Source of the DNA: Microbacterium wangchenii
GTDB lineage: Bacteria > Actinomycetota > Actinomycetes > Actinomycetales > Microbacteriaceae
DNA length: 64,000 bases
NCBI RefSeq assembly: GCF_004564355.1
Contig: NZ_CP038266.1
Coordinates: 3,764,280-3,828,279, forward strand
Direction: 5' to 3'
A program made the translations under genes and the position numbers. Under the pieces are notes generated by a model that searched no databases, was not told where the DNA came from, and saw only the letters and a program-made list of their open reading frames with translations. Below, in pieces: positions 16,011 through 24,781 of this stretch (its first letter is position 1; every line of letters starts with the position of its first letter).

Positions 16011-18583
16011 GAGGCTCCCTGCTCTGGTGCGACGGTGACGGTGATGGGCGCGCTGCTCGTGGCACCCGCCGCGTTGGTGAATTCGACCCGGTAGACGTGC
16101 GCGCCCGGGACCGCGCCGGTCACGGAGTGGCGGGCCGTCTGAGCGGACGGAGTCGCGTCGGTGAGAGCCCCCTCGGTGATCACGGTGCTGCCCTCGAGGA
16201 AGCGGTACGAGGTGGCGTTCGTGCCCCACCACAGATTCGCGGTGAGCGTGTAGTCGCCGTCACCATCGTTGTTGTCCGAACTCAGCACCGGCACTCCGGG
16301 CCGAGCGTCGCGGACGGTCACCGTGAGGGGCGCGGTCGGCGTGGTGCCCTGGGAGTTCACGAGCTCCGCGGTGTAGACGTACTCGCCGTTCGCGCGGCCG
16401 CTGATCGCCTCGGACACCTGCTGCGGGTCGGGGGACGACGGTGTCAGCGTCCGCTCCACGAGAAGCTGGCCATTCTCGTAGAGGCGGTAGGTGCCGGCGT
16501 TCGTCCCCCACCACAGGTTCATCGTCACGGTGTAGCTGCCGTCGTGGAGGCCGGTGTCCCACCCGTTGTCGGAGCTGAGCACGCCCTTCGCGGGAGGCGC
16601 GGTCGCGCCGTCCGGTGCCTCGTCGCACGCGCCGTCGGGGAAGGACACGGGCTCGCGCGCGTCGAACTCCGCCGGCGCGTCGTGCACGTATCGCAGCGTG
16701 AGGTGGTCGAGGTTCAGCCAGTTGCGACTGCCTTCCGACTGGTCGAACACGAGGGAGATCGTGTTCTCGCCGGACGCCAGCGGCACGTTCGGCACGGTGA
16801 CGGTCTGCCACGCCTCCCACGACCCGGTGCCGGGGAAAGCCTGGTCGGCGACGACCTCTGTGCCGTTCACCGCCACGCGGCGCGACGCCTCGCCGGCGCC
16901 GGCGGCGTACCGCAGCGTCACGTCATAGCGACCCGCCTTCTCCACGGCGGCCCCGAGCTCCACTCCCCGGCCGTCGCCGTTCCATCCGGCGAGATATCCG
17001 TCGCCGGTGTGGCCGTTCGCGTTCGATTCCACATCGACGCCCGAGCGGACGCCGGTCTCCGCCTCCAGCTGCCGCGACACGAGGAGCCGGTCGAGGTTGA
17101 GGTACTGGCTCGAGCCCGAGCCGCCGGCGTACTCGACGCGGATGGTGTTGTGCCCGGCGAGGAGGTCGACGTTGTCGAGGTCGGTCTCCGCCCACGTCGA
17201 CCACGAGCCCGTGCCCGGGAAACGGTGGTTGCTCCCCACTTCCGCGCCGTTCACGAGGATGCGGCGCGTCGCCTCGCCCGCTGCGGCGGCGTAGCGCAGC
17301 CGCAGCTCATGGGCGCCGGCGGCCGCGGTGTCCACATGAAACGTCACCGCCTGACCGTCGGTGTTCCATCCGGCCAGGTATCCGCGGCCGAGGAAGCCCT
17401 CGCTCGAGCTTTCCGCGCCGATCGAGGTCGTGACCGCGTTCTCAGCGTCATAGATGCCGGTGCCGGGCTGCGGCCCGGAATACCCATTCGAGGGGACGAC
17501 CTGCAGTGCGCTGACCGCCGCCGCCGCCGTGAGGCTCTGGAGGCGACCGTCCTCCGTGGGCGCCGACCAGTTCCACCCGGCCAGGTTGTCGCCGGCCCGG
17601 CGGTGGTCCCATGCCTGCGTGACGTTCGCCTGCAGCAGCGGCAGATACTGCGGCTGATCATGGACGGTCGCGAGGTAGGTGAGATGGCGGATGAGGATCG
17701 TCTTGAAACCAGCGCCGTCGTTGATGCCTTCGTCGATGACCGTGCCGCCGTTGGTCAGGTAGGTGGTCGCCCAGTCCGCGGCGGCGATCGCCTTGTCGAG
17801 GTACATCGCGTCTTCCGTCGCCTCGTACAGGGCAGTCGCCGCACCAATGTAATTGCCGAAGTTGTAGGTGAAGTCCCATTTCACCAGCGTCCCGTCGCCC
17901 GGCCCCTCGAGGTGGTCGAACACGTGTCCGTCGACCTGCAGGTGGGTGTCGACCCAGTCGAACAGCTGCTCGGCCTTGTCGAGGTATCCGTCGTCTCCGG
18001 TGGCCTGATACAGCCGCGTCGCAGTGATCGATGCGGGCCCGTTCGTGGCGACGTTCTTCTGGTCGCGCGGATCTTTCCGCCACCAGATCCCGCCGCCGTA
18101 GGTGGAATCCCACTCCGCCCAGATGCCCTCGAAGAGCTGCTTCGATCGCTCAAGGTAGCGGCAGTCCTTGGTGAGTGCGTAGGCACGGATGGCACCCTGA
18201 GCCCACCATCCGATGTCATCGTTGAAGTTGTTCTCGAAGTCGGGGTGATACGCGACGAAGCCGTCGTAGACGTCGTCGATCATCGGCCGCTGCTCGGCAT
18301 CACCTGTGCGCTGATAGGCGTCCATCACCGTTTCCCACAGCTGCGCCTCCCACCAGAAGTCGGTGTAGAGCCCCTTCTCGGGTCCGAAGGCGTGCGCGGG
18401 GTCGATCACATGGTCGCTGTTGGTGAAGAAGTAGTTCTTCGCCGGATCCCAGAACGCGTCCACAAACGCGTCGAACGCCTGATCGGCATCATCCGCCGTC
18501 GAGGCTGCCGCCGGCGTCGCGATGCCGACGCTGAGAGCAAGAGTCGCTGTCGCCAGCATTCCGAGGGCCGCACGCTGCGTCAT
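16007..18583 (-). CDS. Secreted modular GH76 alpha-mannanase with carbohydrate-binding modules
   Basis: The 858-residue protein starts MTQRAALGMLATATLALSVG with GGAGA upstream and has a Sec signal peptide cleaved after about residue 28 (PAAAS). A GH76 catalytic domain spans about residues 30-365 with the Asp pair in NNFNDDIGWWAQG (Asp122-Asp123). Two CBM6/35-like beta-sandwich modules follow (about 378-505 and 506-635), each with a LAGWN..DG and RFPGTGSW or AFPGTGSW motif. Two Ig-like repeats of about 85 residues end the protein, each with the block NLWWGTNA. It has no cell-wall anchor, so it is probably released to attack fungal or mycobacterial-type alpha-1,6-mannan. It is the first gene of the locus. 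Confidence 0.92.
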   Translation of the reverse strand: MTQRAALGMLATATLALSVGIATPAAASTADDADQAFDAFVDAFWDPAKNYFFTNSDHVIDPAHAFGPEKGLYTDFWWEAQLWETVMDAYQRTGDAEQRPMIDDVYDGFVAYHPDFENNFNDDIGWWAQGAIRAYALTKDCRYLERSKQLFEGIWAEWDSTYGGGIWWRKDPRDQKNVATNGPASITATRLYQATGDDGYLDKAEQLFDWVDTHLQVDGHVFDHLEGPGDGTLVKWDFTYNFGNYIGAATALYEATEDAMYLDKAIAAADWATTYLTNGGTVIDEGINDGAGFKTILIRHLTYLATVHDQPQYLPLLQANVTQAWDHRRAGDNLAGWNWSAPTEDGRLQSLTAAAAVSALQVVPSNGYSGPQPGTGIYDAENAVTTSIGAESSSEGFLGRGYLAGWNTDGQAVTFHVDTAAAGAHELRLRYAAAAGEATRRILVNGAEVGSNHRFPGTGSWSTWAETDLDNVDLLAGHNTIRVEYAGGSGSSQYLNLDRLLVSRQLEAETGVRSGVDVESNANGHTGDGYLAGWNGDGRGVELGAAVEKAGRYDVTLRYAAGAGEASRRVAVNGTEVVADQAFPGTGSWEAWQTVTVPNVPLASGENTISLVFDQSEGSRNWLNLDHLTLRYVHDAPAEFDAREPVSFPDGACDEAPDGATAPPAKGVLSSDNGWDTGLHDGSYTVTMNLWWGTNAGTYRLYENGQLLVERTLTPSSPDPQQVSEAISGRANGEYVYTAELVNSQGTTPTAPLTVTVRDARPGVPVLSSDNNDGDGDYTLTANLWWGTNATSYRFLEGSTVITEGALTDATPSAQTARHSVTGAVPGAHVYRVEFTNAAGATSSAPITVTVAPEQGAS

Positions 18584-18645
18584 CCGTATCTCCGTCGATG
18601 TGAATGGGTCCGCGGCGTCGATGCCGACCGGACGCGATCACACTA

Positions 18646-18665
18646 ACGAACATATTTATATACGT
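18646..18665. promoter_or_regulatory. Candidate operator/promoter of the mannan locus (site 1)
   Basis: The 20-base sequence is an imperfect palindrome (14 of 20 positions symmetric; outer arms ACG and CGT) centred on ATATTTATAT. It lies 63 bases upstream of the first gene. It contains GAACATATTTA, also found before the regulator gene at 10343-10353. Flanking AT-rich sequence (18661-18690) probably holds the promoter, but I cannot assign -35 and -10 elements with confidence. The rest of 18584-18807 shows no gene. Confidence 0.6.
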
Positions 18666-18807
18666 CTAGTAGGACTCTTTATACTCATTGTGACGATTGC
18701 GCGACACGGCGTAGCGCGGAGCGCGGGTGCTCCGATCGCATGCTCATCGACGCCGCGGGGAGCCCGGCGCAATCGCGAGGATTCAGGGTGCGGAAGCGGC
18801 GTGCTGA

Positions 18808-19143
18808 TCAGGTCGCGGGCGGAGTGCGGCCGTCGCGGGCCTCGGGATCGTCGGATGCGGCGTCCTCGCCTGGCAGCAGCACGGGGCGGTCGACCGGCTT
18901 GGCCACCTGCGCGGGGTCGACGGCGAGGAGCAGCAGCGCGACGATCACCAGCACCGCGATGAACGCGATGCCCGCGGCGATGGCGCCGAAGACCAGGGCG
19001 CGCTGGGCCTGGCCGGCGGGGCCGTCCTGGAAGAACCCCATCGTGACCATCGTCACGATGCCGGCGAACGCCGCCGTCAGGAACGCCAGCCCCAGCAGGT
19101 GCAGCGGGCGCATCAGATCGCGGCGGGTGGGTTTGTCGGTCAT
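18808..19143 (-). CDS. Small two-helix membrane protein
   Basis: This 111-residue protein starts MTDKPTRRDLMRPLHLLGLAF; its ATG overlaps the stop of the upstream gene as ATGA. Two hydrophobic segments (about residues 14-37 and 48-72) are followed by an acidic, disordered tail (PGEDAASDDPEARDGRTPPAT). I do not recognise the family. The coupling to the neighbouring multi-span membrane protein suggests that the two act together. Confidence 0.7.
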   Translation of the reverse strand: MTDKPTRRDLMRPLHLLGLAFLTAAFAGIVTMVTMGFFQDGPAGQAQRALVFGAIAAGIAFIAVLVIVALLLLAVDPAQVAKPVDRPVLLPGEDAASDDPEARDGRTPPAT

Positions 19144-19778
19144 GCGCCGACCTCCTCAGCAGATGTGGGGGCCGCCGCCGCGTCGCGTCGCGGCGAGAAT
19201 CCGGCGATGCCGAGGTACACCGCGAGAATCGCGGCGTAGACGCCGAAAATCCCCACCGCGATGATCGTGCCGGTCAGGGTGAACGACTGGCCGACCTCCT
19301 CGATGTAGTACTCCAGCGCGTATCCGGCGGGCACGACCGCGACGCCGACGGCGAAGGCGGCGCTGAGGATGCCGACGTTCAGCGTGTCGCGAGGCGCGCC
19401 CCGCTTGGCCTGTCCGCGGCGTTCGCGCACGCCCGCGACGATCTCCACGAGGCCGGTGAGCGCACCCCACGCGATGAAGACGATGAACAGCATCGTCGTC
19501 GTGCGCCAGGGCGCGACGCCGACCACCATGCCGGCGGCGAGGTTGAGGGCCGCCAGCACAAGGGCGGGAGCGCGGCCGCCAGCGGGATACACGAGCCACG
19601 CGGCCAGAGCGAAAACCAGCCCGGTCGCGATCGCGAAGCCGCTGAAGACCGACAGCCCGAGCGCGGCGGAATGGTCGGGCGAGAACGTCACCATCACGGC
19701 CGCCAGCGCGGCGAAGAGCGCGCGGGCGAGCTGCAGGTGCCGCACCTCGAAGGCGCGGACGGATGGCGAAGCGGTCAC
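19140..19778 (-). CDS. Six- to seven-span membrane protein of unknown function
   Basis: I choose GTG 19778 (VTASPSVRAFEVRHLQLARALF), which has CCAGGA at a proper distance; the frame stays open upstream through repeat sequence without a better signal. The 212-residue protein has about seven hydrophobic segments, including LAAVMVTFSPDHSAALGLSVFSGF, LVLAALNLAAGMVVGV and a final GIFGVYAAILAVYLGIAGF, with a basic loop VRERRGQAKRG in the middle. It resembles HdeD/DUF308-like or other small integral membrane families, but I cannot assign it. Its stop overlaps the next gene. Confidence 0.65.
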   Translation of the reverse strand: MTASPSVRAFEVRHLQLARALFAALAAVMVTFSPDHSAALGLSVFSGFAIATGLVFALAAWLVYPAGGRAPALVLAALNLAAGMVVGVAPWRTTTMLFIVFIAWGALTGLVEIVAGVRERRGQAKRGAPRDTLNVGILSAAFAVGVAVVPAGYALEYYIEEVGQSFTLTGTIIAVGIFGVYAAILAVYLGIAGFSPRRDAAAAPTSAEEVGA

Positions 19779-19887
19779 GACACGTCCTGGAGAAGGGAAA
19801 GGAGGATGCCTCCAGTGTAGGTCGTGCCTACCTGAGTGCCCGCGGAGCGTCTCGCCGGCGAACGATCCGCTGGCCGCCCCGGCGGCT

Positions 19888-19960
19888 CGGCGAGAGTGCA
19901 TCACCTCGGCGAGAGTGCACCGGATCCGATGCACTCTCGCCCGGATGGTGCACTTTCGGC
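19888..19960. repeat. Nested inverted repeat built from CGGCGAGAGTGCA (copy A)
   Basis: Two direct copies of CGGCGAGAGTGCA (19888-19900, 19907-19919) are followed by two inverted copies (TGCACTCTCGCC 19930-19941; TGCACTTTCGGC 19949-19960). The outer pair would form an RNA stem with a G-U wobble and the inner pair a perfect stem. A second copy with the same layout is at 42712-42782. It lies between two minus-strand genes, in a 195-base gap without a gene. It may be a dispersed REP-like element or act as a terminator. Confidence 0.85.
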
Positions 19961-19973
19961 GTCGCGGGGCCGG

Positions 19974-20789
19974 TCAGGCGCCGGCCTGGGCGAGCCAGTC
20001 GGCGAGGAGGGCGGCCACAAGGGCGGGGCGCTCGTGCGGGAGGGCGTGGCCCGCATCGGCGACGGTGACCACTGTCGCGCGCGGATAGACCGCGCCCAGC
20101 TCCTGCTGCCGCTCCCACCCCACCCACCCGTCCTGGCGGCCGCACGCGACGAGCACGGGAGCCTCGATCACGCCGGCGTCGGCGTCGAGGGCGTCCAGCG
20201 CCCGCTCGAAGACCGCGTCATCCACCGCGCCGGATGCCGGGGCCACCGCCGCGCGGAACCGGGCGAGGGTCTCGGCCGTGCGCACGACGAAGTACCCCTC
20301 GTAGGCGTCGCGCGCGTCGGGGTCGAGGTCGCCGGACACGCCGTCGTCGCGCACGACGGACGCCTGCGCCGGGCGCTGGGGTCCGTCCAGGTACGGGCAC
20401 AGGAGCGCCAGACCCGCGACGCGGTCTGAGTATCTCGCTGCCATCGCGCGGGCGACGAGCCCACCGAGCGAGTGGCCGAGGAGCAGGAACCGGCCGTCGA
20501 TCCCCTCCGCCTGCAGCAGCCGGTCGACGAGGTCGAACACGCCCTGCGCGCCGTCGACGCCATCCGACGGGCGGGAGTCGCCGTGGCCGGGCAGGTCGAC
20601 GTAGATGCGCCGCACGGCGAGCCCCTCGAGCACCGGCTCGAGGAATCCGCGCACCTCCCCGCGCGCCGAGTACGCACCGTGGAGGGCGAGCAGCGGGATG
20701 CCGCTGCCTCGGACGTCGTACGCCAGGCTCGCGTCCGGACGCGTGCCGACCCGGCGGGTGACGACGGGTCGCGCGGATGCTCCACTCAT
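19974..20789 (-). CDS. Alpha/beta-hydrolase fold protein
   Basis: The 271-residue protein starts MSGASARPVVTRRVGTRPDASLAYDVRGSG at ATG 20789, overlapping the permease stop as ATGA. The fold is clear: the oxyanion strand LLALHGAYSARGEV, the nucleophile elbow LLGHSLGGLVARAMAARY (Ser about 108), LVACGRQDGWVGWERQQ with the acidic residue, and the catalytic His in VADAGHALPHERP. It is cytosolic. Being last in a sugar ABC operon, it may hydrolyse an ester on the imported compound, such as an acetylated or feruloylated glycoside, but the substrate cannot be told from sequence. Confidence 0.88.
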   Translation of the reverse strand: MSGASARPVVTRRVGTRPDASLAYDVRGSGIPLLALHGAYSARGEVRGFLEPVLEGLAVRRIYVDLPGHGDSRPSDGVDGAQGVFDLVDRLLQAEGIDGRFLLLGHSLGGLVARAMAARYSDRVAGLALLCPYLDGPQRPAQASVVRDDGVSGDLDPDARDAYEGYFVVRTAETLARFRAAVAPASGAVDDAVFERALDALDADAGVIEAPVLVACGRQDGWVGWERQQELGAVYPRATVVTVADAGHALPHERPALVAALLADWLAQAGA

Positions 20790-21709
20790 CCCTTCACGGC
20801 GCCCTGCGTGACGCCCTCCATGACCCACCGCTGCGTGAACAGGTAGGCGATGATCGCCGGCGCCATCGCCATCAGATATGACGCGAAGGCGACGTTGTAG
20901 TTGTTGCTGAACTGGTTCTGGAAGAGGTTCTGGCGCACGGGGAGCGTCTGCATCGCGGGGTCGGAGATGATGAGCGAGGGCATCATGAAGTCGTTCCATG
21001 CGTACAGGAAGGCGAAGATGCCGACGGTGGCGCTCATCGGCGCGAGCAGCGGGAAGATCAGCTGCCAGAAGGTCTGCCACGTCGACGCGCCGTCGATGCG
21101 TGCGCTCTCCTCCAGTTCGATCGGGATCGAGCGCAGGAACGCCGTGAACAGCAGCACGCTGAAGCTGAGCTGGAACATCGTGGCGAGGATCACGACCCCC
21201 ACCGGGTTGTCGAGCCCGACCCGGCCGGTCAGCTGGATCTGCGGGAGCGCCACGACGGGAAAGGGGATGAACATCGCCGCCAGCAGGTAGTAGAACGAGT
21301 ACCGGAAGAGCCGGCGGTCCCAGTTGCGCACGATCGCGTAGGACGCGAACGCCGCCAGGACGATCGTCAGGACGACGGTGCCGGCCGTGACGAACAGCGA
21401 GACGGCGGCGCCGACGGGGAACTTCGTCAGGTTCCACGCCTCGACGAATCCGTCGAAGCTGAACGGAGCGGGAAGCGAGAAGGCGTTGCCGTCCACCGCC
21501 TGCGCCGACGTCTTCAGCGACATCGAGATCGTCACGTACAGGGGCAGCAGCACGGTCACCGTGCACAGGATCAGGATGATCGTCCACGACCAGCTGGTGC
21601 GCTCCTGGCCTGTACGTCCGCGGGAGCGGGGAGGGGCGGGGGCGGATCCGCGCTCGGCGATCAGCTCGCCTTCGGCGGTCTCGGCGGCGAGGGCGGGTTG
21701 CGTGGTCAT
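20786..21709 (-). CDS. Carbohydrate ABC transporter permease (MalG type), second sugar operon
   Basis: The 307-residue protein starts MTTQPALAAETAEGELIAERG at ATG 21709, sharing one base with the preceding stop (TGATG). Six membrane segments begin WSWTIILILCTVTVLLPLYVTI, and the EAA loop is ESARIDGASTWQTFWQLIFPLL. It pairs with the MalF-type permease directly upstream. The long open frame extending to 22852 on this strand is antisense read-through and is not part of the gene. Confidence 0.92.
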   Translation of the reverse strand: MTTQPALAAETAEGELIAERGSAPAPPRSRGRTGQERTSWSWTIILILCTVTVLLPLYVTISMSLKTSAQAVDGNAFSLPAPFSFDGFVEAWNLTKFPVGAAVSLFVTAGTVVLTIVLAAFASYAIVRNWDRRLFRYSFYYLLAAMFIPFPVVALPQIQLTGRVGLDNPVGVVILATMFQLSFSVLLFTAFLRSIPIELEESARIDGASTWQTFWQLIFPLLAPMSATVGIFAFLYAWNDFMMPSLIISDPAMQTLPVRQNLFQNQFSNNYNVAFASYLMAMAPAIIAYLFTQRWVMEGVTQGAVKG

Positions 21710-22620
21710 CAGAAGACCTTCCTTCCACGCGTGAGCGAGAGTTGGAGGAGCGAGATGATCACGGCCACGAGGAAGAAGATCGTGGCGTTGGCCATCTGGT
21801 AGGAATAGTCGCCGGTGTTGAAGCCGAAGATGATGCTCATCGCGACGCTGCGGGTCGCCGTGCCCGGCCCGCCATTGGTCAGACCCACGATCACGTCGTA
21901 GGCGTTGAGGAAGTTCTTGAAGCTCAGGATGACGTTGATCACGACGTAGCCGGCCACGAGCGGGATCGTGATCCGCAGCATCTGCTGCATCTTGCCCGCC
22001 CCGTCGATGTCGGCGGCCTCGTACACCTCGCCGGGCACCGACAGCAGCCCCGCGATGTAGATGAGGAGCGTTCCCGGGATGGCCTGCCAGGCCGTCACGA
22101 TCACGATCGCGATCCACGCCAGGTCGGGGTTGGCCAGAAGGCTGGATTGCAGCCACGTGAGGCCGGTGGCCTCCCCGACGGCGGGCACCGAGTTGGAGAA
22201 GAGGAAGTTGAAGACGTAGGCGATGATGATGCCCGAGATCACCATGGGGATCACGAAGATCGTGCGCAGGCCGGTCTTGAATCGGATGCGGGCGGTCAGG
22301 CCCACCGCGAGCAGGAACGCGAGAACGTTCACGACGATCACGGTCGCGATCGAGAATCCGAAGGTGAACAGATAGCTCTGCAGGATGGCAGGGTCGCTGA
22401 AGAGGGCGATGTAGTTCGTGAACCCGATGAAGTTCCACTCGCCCAGCCCGATCGAGTCGGTGAAGCTGAAGAAGATCCCCACGATGCCCGGCACCGTGAT
22501 CGCGAGGGTGAACAGGACGAGGGTCGGCAGCAGGAAGACGTAGTAGATCGGCTCGACGCGCCCCTTGGGGCGTTTGGCCGCCCGTGCACCGCCGCTCACG
22601 ATCGTTTCGGTGGCGGTCAT
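21709..22620 (-). CDS. Carbohydrate ABC transporter permease (MalF type), second sugar operon
   Basis: The 303-residue protein starts MTATETIVSGGARAAKRPKGRVEPIYYVF at ATG 22620, overlapping the binding-protein stop as ATGA. It has six membrane segments and the loop EAADIDGAGKMQQMLRITIPLV for ATPase docking. Its coupling to both neighbours shows a single transcript: binding protein, two permeases, hydrolase. As in the other two operons, no ATPase gene is present. Confidence 0.92.
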   Translation of the reverse strand: MTATETIVSGGARAAKRPKGRVEPIYYVFLLPTLVLFTLAITVPGIVGIFFSFTDSIGLGEWNFIGFTNYIALFSDPAILQSYLFTFGFSIATVIVVNVLAFLLAVGLTARIRFKTGLRTIFVIPMVISGIIIAYVFNFLFSNSVPAVGEATGLTWLQSSLLANPDLAWIAIVIVTAWQAIPGTLLIYIAGLLSVPGEVYEAADIDGAGKMQQMLRITIPLVAGYVVINVILSFKNFLNAYDVIVGLTNGGPGTATRSVAMSIIFGFNTGDYSYQMANATIFFLVAVIISLLQLSLTRGRKVF

Positions 22621-23930
22621 CGGGAGGTCTCCTCTGCCTGGGCGTCGGTCTCGCTCGAGGGGATCGGCGAGCGGAAGGCGAGGCGCGCCCAGTCCGCGTC
22701 CATCGTGCGGAGCGTGGCGGCCGGATCGGCGCCCAGCGCGAGCGACTGCGCGTAGGCGTAGACGGGGATCGTCCTGGGCACCAGTACGGAGGGGCCCTGA
22801 TAGAAGCGCCCCTCGTCGTAGTAGGCGGCCATGCCCTCGACGCGTGGATCACTCGGGGGCGGCGCGTCCTCCGTAGGGGTGAAGCCCAGTTGCGACTCGT
22901 TGTATGACTGGATGTTCTCGGGTTGGTAGAGGAACTCCAGGAAGTCGCGCGCGGCCTCCTGGTGACGGGATTCCGCCGGGATCATGGCGGCGAGGTCGGT
23001 GTTCACGCGCACTTTCAGGTCGGCGGGGTCGTTGGTCATCGGCAGCGGGAAGGTGCCGAGCTCGAGGTCGGGGGCGGTCTTGGCGATCTCGGCGAGCGCC
23101 CACGGCCCCTGCAGGTACATCGCCGCCTCGCCCTTGCCGAACGCGAGATTCCCGTCGTTGTAGGCGCGGCTCTCGGCGTCGTCGTTCGTATACGTCGCGA
23201 GTTCGGCCATCTGCGCGAGCGGTTCGGCGAAGCCCTCCTCGAACGACACCTCCGACCCGCCGCCCACGTCGGCGCCCTGGTCGGCGAGCGCGTTGAAGAA
23301 CTCCACCAGGTCCAGCGATCCGCCGATCGTGTAGTCGTACCATCCCTGTGCGACGGTCCAGTCGTCTTTGAACGTGGCGTAGAACGGTGTGACACCGGCG
23401 GCGGTGAGCGCCTCGCACGCCGCGATCAACTCGTCCCACGTCTGCGGCACCTCGATGCCGTTGTCGTCGAAGATCTGCGTGTTGTAGATGACCGATGACG
23501 CCATCACCGAGTAGGGCAGCGCGCTTGTGCGGCCTTCGCACGTGCCGTACTGCGCCATGAGCACGTCGAGGTCGTCGCGGATCGTGGCCGCCGCATCCGT
23601 CTCGGACAGATCCGACAGCGCGCACCGGTCCACGAACCGCGCGACTTCGTAGTTGTAGTTCGCGAGCATGAAGTCCGGCGGATTTCCGCGCACGAAGCTG
23701 GCCGCGACCACGTCGATCCCGGAGGTGTCCATCTCCACGCGCACCCGGTCCTGCGACGCGTTGTACTCCGAGACCAGCTCGCCCATGATGTCGAGCGCCT
23801 CGCGCTTGCTGAAGGTGAACCGGATCGTCTCGCGCCCGTCGGCGGAGCATCCGGCCAGCAGTGCCGCCGCCAGGGTGACTGCTCCGCCGAAGGCCAACGC
23901 GCGCGTCCCCGTCGAGGATCTCGAAGCCAC
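22617..23930 (-). CDS. ABC transporter substrate-binding lipoprotein, second sugar operon
   Basis: I choose GTG 23930 (VASRSSTGTRALAFGG), preceded by GGAAGGGG; the GTG at 23945 lies inside that ribosome site. The 437-residue protein has a lipobox LAGC (Cys28) and a family 1 solute-binding fold (ETIRFTFSKREALDIMGELVSEYNASQDRV, YNTQIFDDNGIEVPQTWDELIAACEAL, GNLAFGKGEAAMYLQGPWALAEI). It should bind a carbohydrate outside the membrane. No sugar can be named; the DUF1349 gene upstream and the hydrolase downstream hint at a plant- or glycan-derived oligosaccharide. The 155 bases upstream hold no gene. Confidence 0.88.
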   Translation of the reverse strand: MASRSSTGTRALAFGGAVTLAAALLAGCSADGRETIRFTFSKREALDIMGELVSEYNASQDRVRVEMDTSGIDVVAASFVRGNPPDFMLANYNYEVARFVDRCALSDLSETDAAATIRDDLDVLMAQYGTCEGRTSALPYSVMASSVIYNTQIFDDNGIEVPQTWDELIAACEALTAAGVTPFYATFKDDWTVAQGWYDYTIGGSLDLVEFFNALADQGADVGGGSEVSFEEGFAEPLAQMAELATYTNDDAESRAYNDGNLAFGKGEAAMYLQGPWALAEIAKTAPDLELGTFPLPMTNDPADLKVRVNTDLAAMIPAESRHQEAARDFLEFLYQPENIQSYNESQLGFTPTEDAPPPSDPRVEGMAAYYDEGRFYQGPSVLVPRTIPVYAYAQSLALGADPAATLRTMDADWARLAFRSPIPSSETDAQAEETSR

Positions 23931-24085
23931 TGTCGCCCCTTCCACCCGCGGCGACCGTGCCGCGGAGTCGTCGGGCAGGCGATCCCGTCGCCGGCGTCAC
24001 CCGCCTCTTGCGCACTTTCGCAGGCGTGCACGGGGTGGTCAAGGGGTGGACAAGCGGCCTCCTGGCCCCTCGATCCGTGACGCGG

Positions 24086-24700
24086 TCAGGAGCCGTCGCG
24101 CAGCGCAGTGAGAGAGGTGGCGGTGAAGCGGATGTCGGAGAACGTCACGGCACATCCCTCGCCCACCGGCGCCTGCGCCTCGAAGCCCACGCGCACAGGT
24201 GCCGCGGTCGGGGCGAGCGCGAAATTCCGCACGAGTTGCCACCGCTGCCCGTCGAGGGAGGCGTGGTAGGCGAACGCACGTCCGATCCGGGACACCCGCA
24301 GCCACGCCGCGCCACCGTCGACGACGAAGGCGTTGGCGTCGTCGGAGACGTCACGGTTGATCACCGACACGATCATCGCCTCGCCGTCGGGGGAGTACTC
24401 GAAGCAGAGTTTGGCCCAGTTGGCCTCATCGCACCACAGCATCAGCACGCCCGCGTCGTACATGTCGGCGAAGTCGACCGTGACCCGCGCACTGAACTGG
24501 AAGTCGCCGTCGGGGGCCGGCCCGAGCAGCGTCACGGCGTTGTGCGCCGGCGCGCCGGTTCCGGCCGGGTCGACGAAGAAGTCGCTTCGCGGCGCCGCGG
24601 TGCCGTGCACGCGGTCGCCGGCGGGATCCACCGACCACGCGGATGCGTCCGAGGGGACGAGGTCGATGGGCATGCCGGCGACGGCGATGGATTCGGGCAT
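24086..24700 (-). CDS. DUF1349 domain-containing protein (concanavalin-like fold)
   Basis: The 204-residue protein starts MPESIAVAGMPIDLVPSDAS at ATG 24700 with GAGAGGAC upstream. It is a single DUF1349 domain: FQFSARVTVDFADMYDAGVLMLWCDEANWAKLCFEYSPDGEAMIVSVINRDVSDDANAF, then VRVGFEAQAPVGEGCAVTFSDIRFTAT near the end. The fold is a beta-jelly roll related to LamG/GH16-like domains that bind or cut carbohydrate; DUF1349 function is not established. It lacks a signal peptide and so acts in the cytosol. A decayed copy of its 3' end lies at 32961-33030. Confidence 0.85.
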   Translation of the reverse strand: MPESIAVAGMPIDLVPSDASAWSVDPAGDRVHGTAAPRSDFFVDPAGTGAPAHNAVTLLGPAPDGDFQFSARVTVDFADMYDAGVLMLWCDEANWAKLCFEYSPDGEAMIVSVINRDVSDDANAFVVDGGAAWLRVSRIGRAFAYHASLDGQRWQLVRNFALAPTAAPVRVGFEAQAPVGEGCAVTFSDIRFTATSLTALRDGS

Positions 24701-24781
24701 GGCGGTCCTCTCGAGGTGCACCGGCGCGGGTCCCCGCCGCCGGAGGGTCCTGCTCGACATTAGGGTCGGCCGCGGCGGGCG

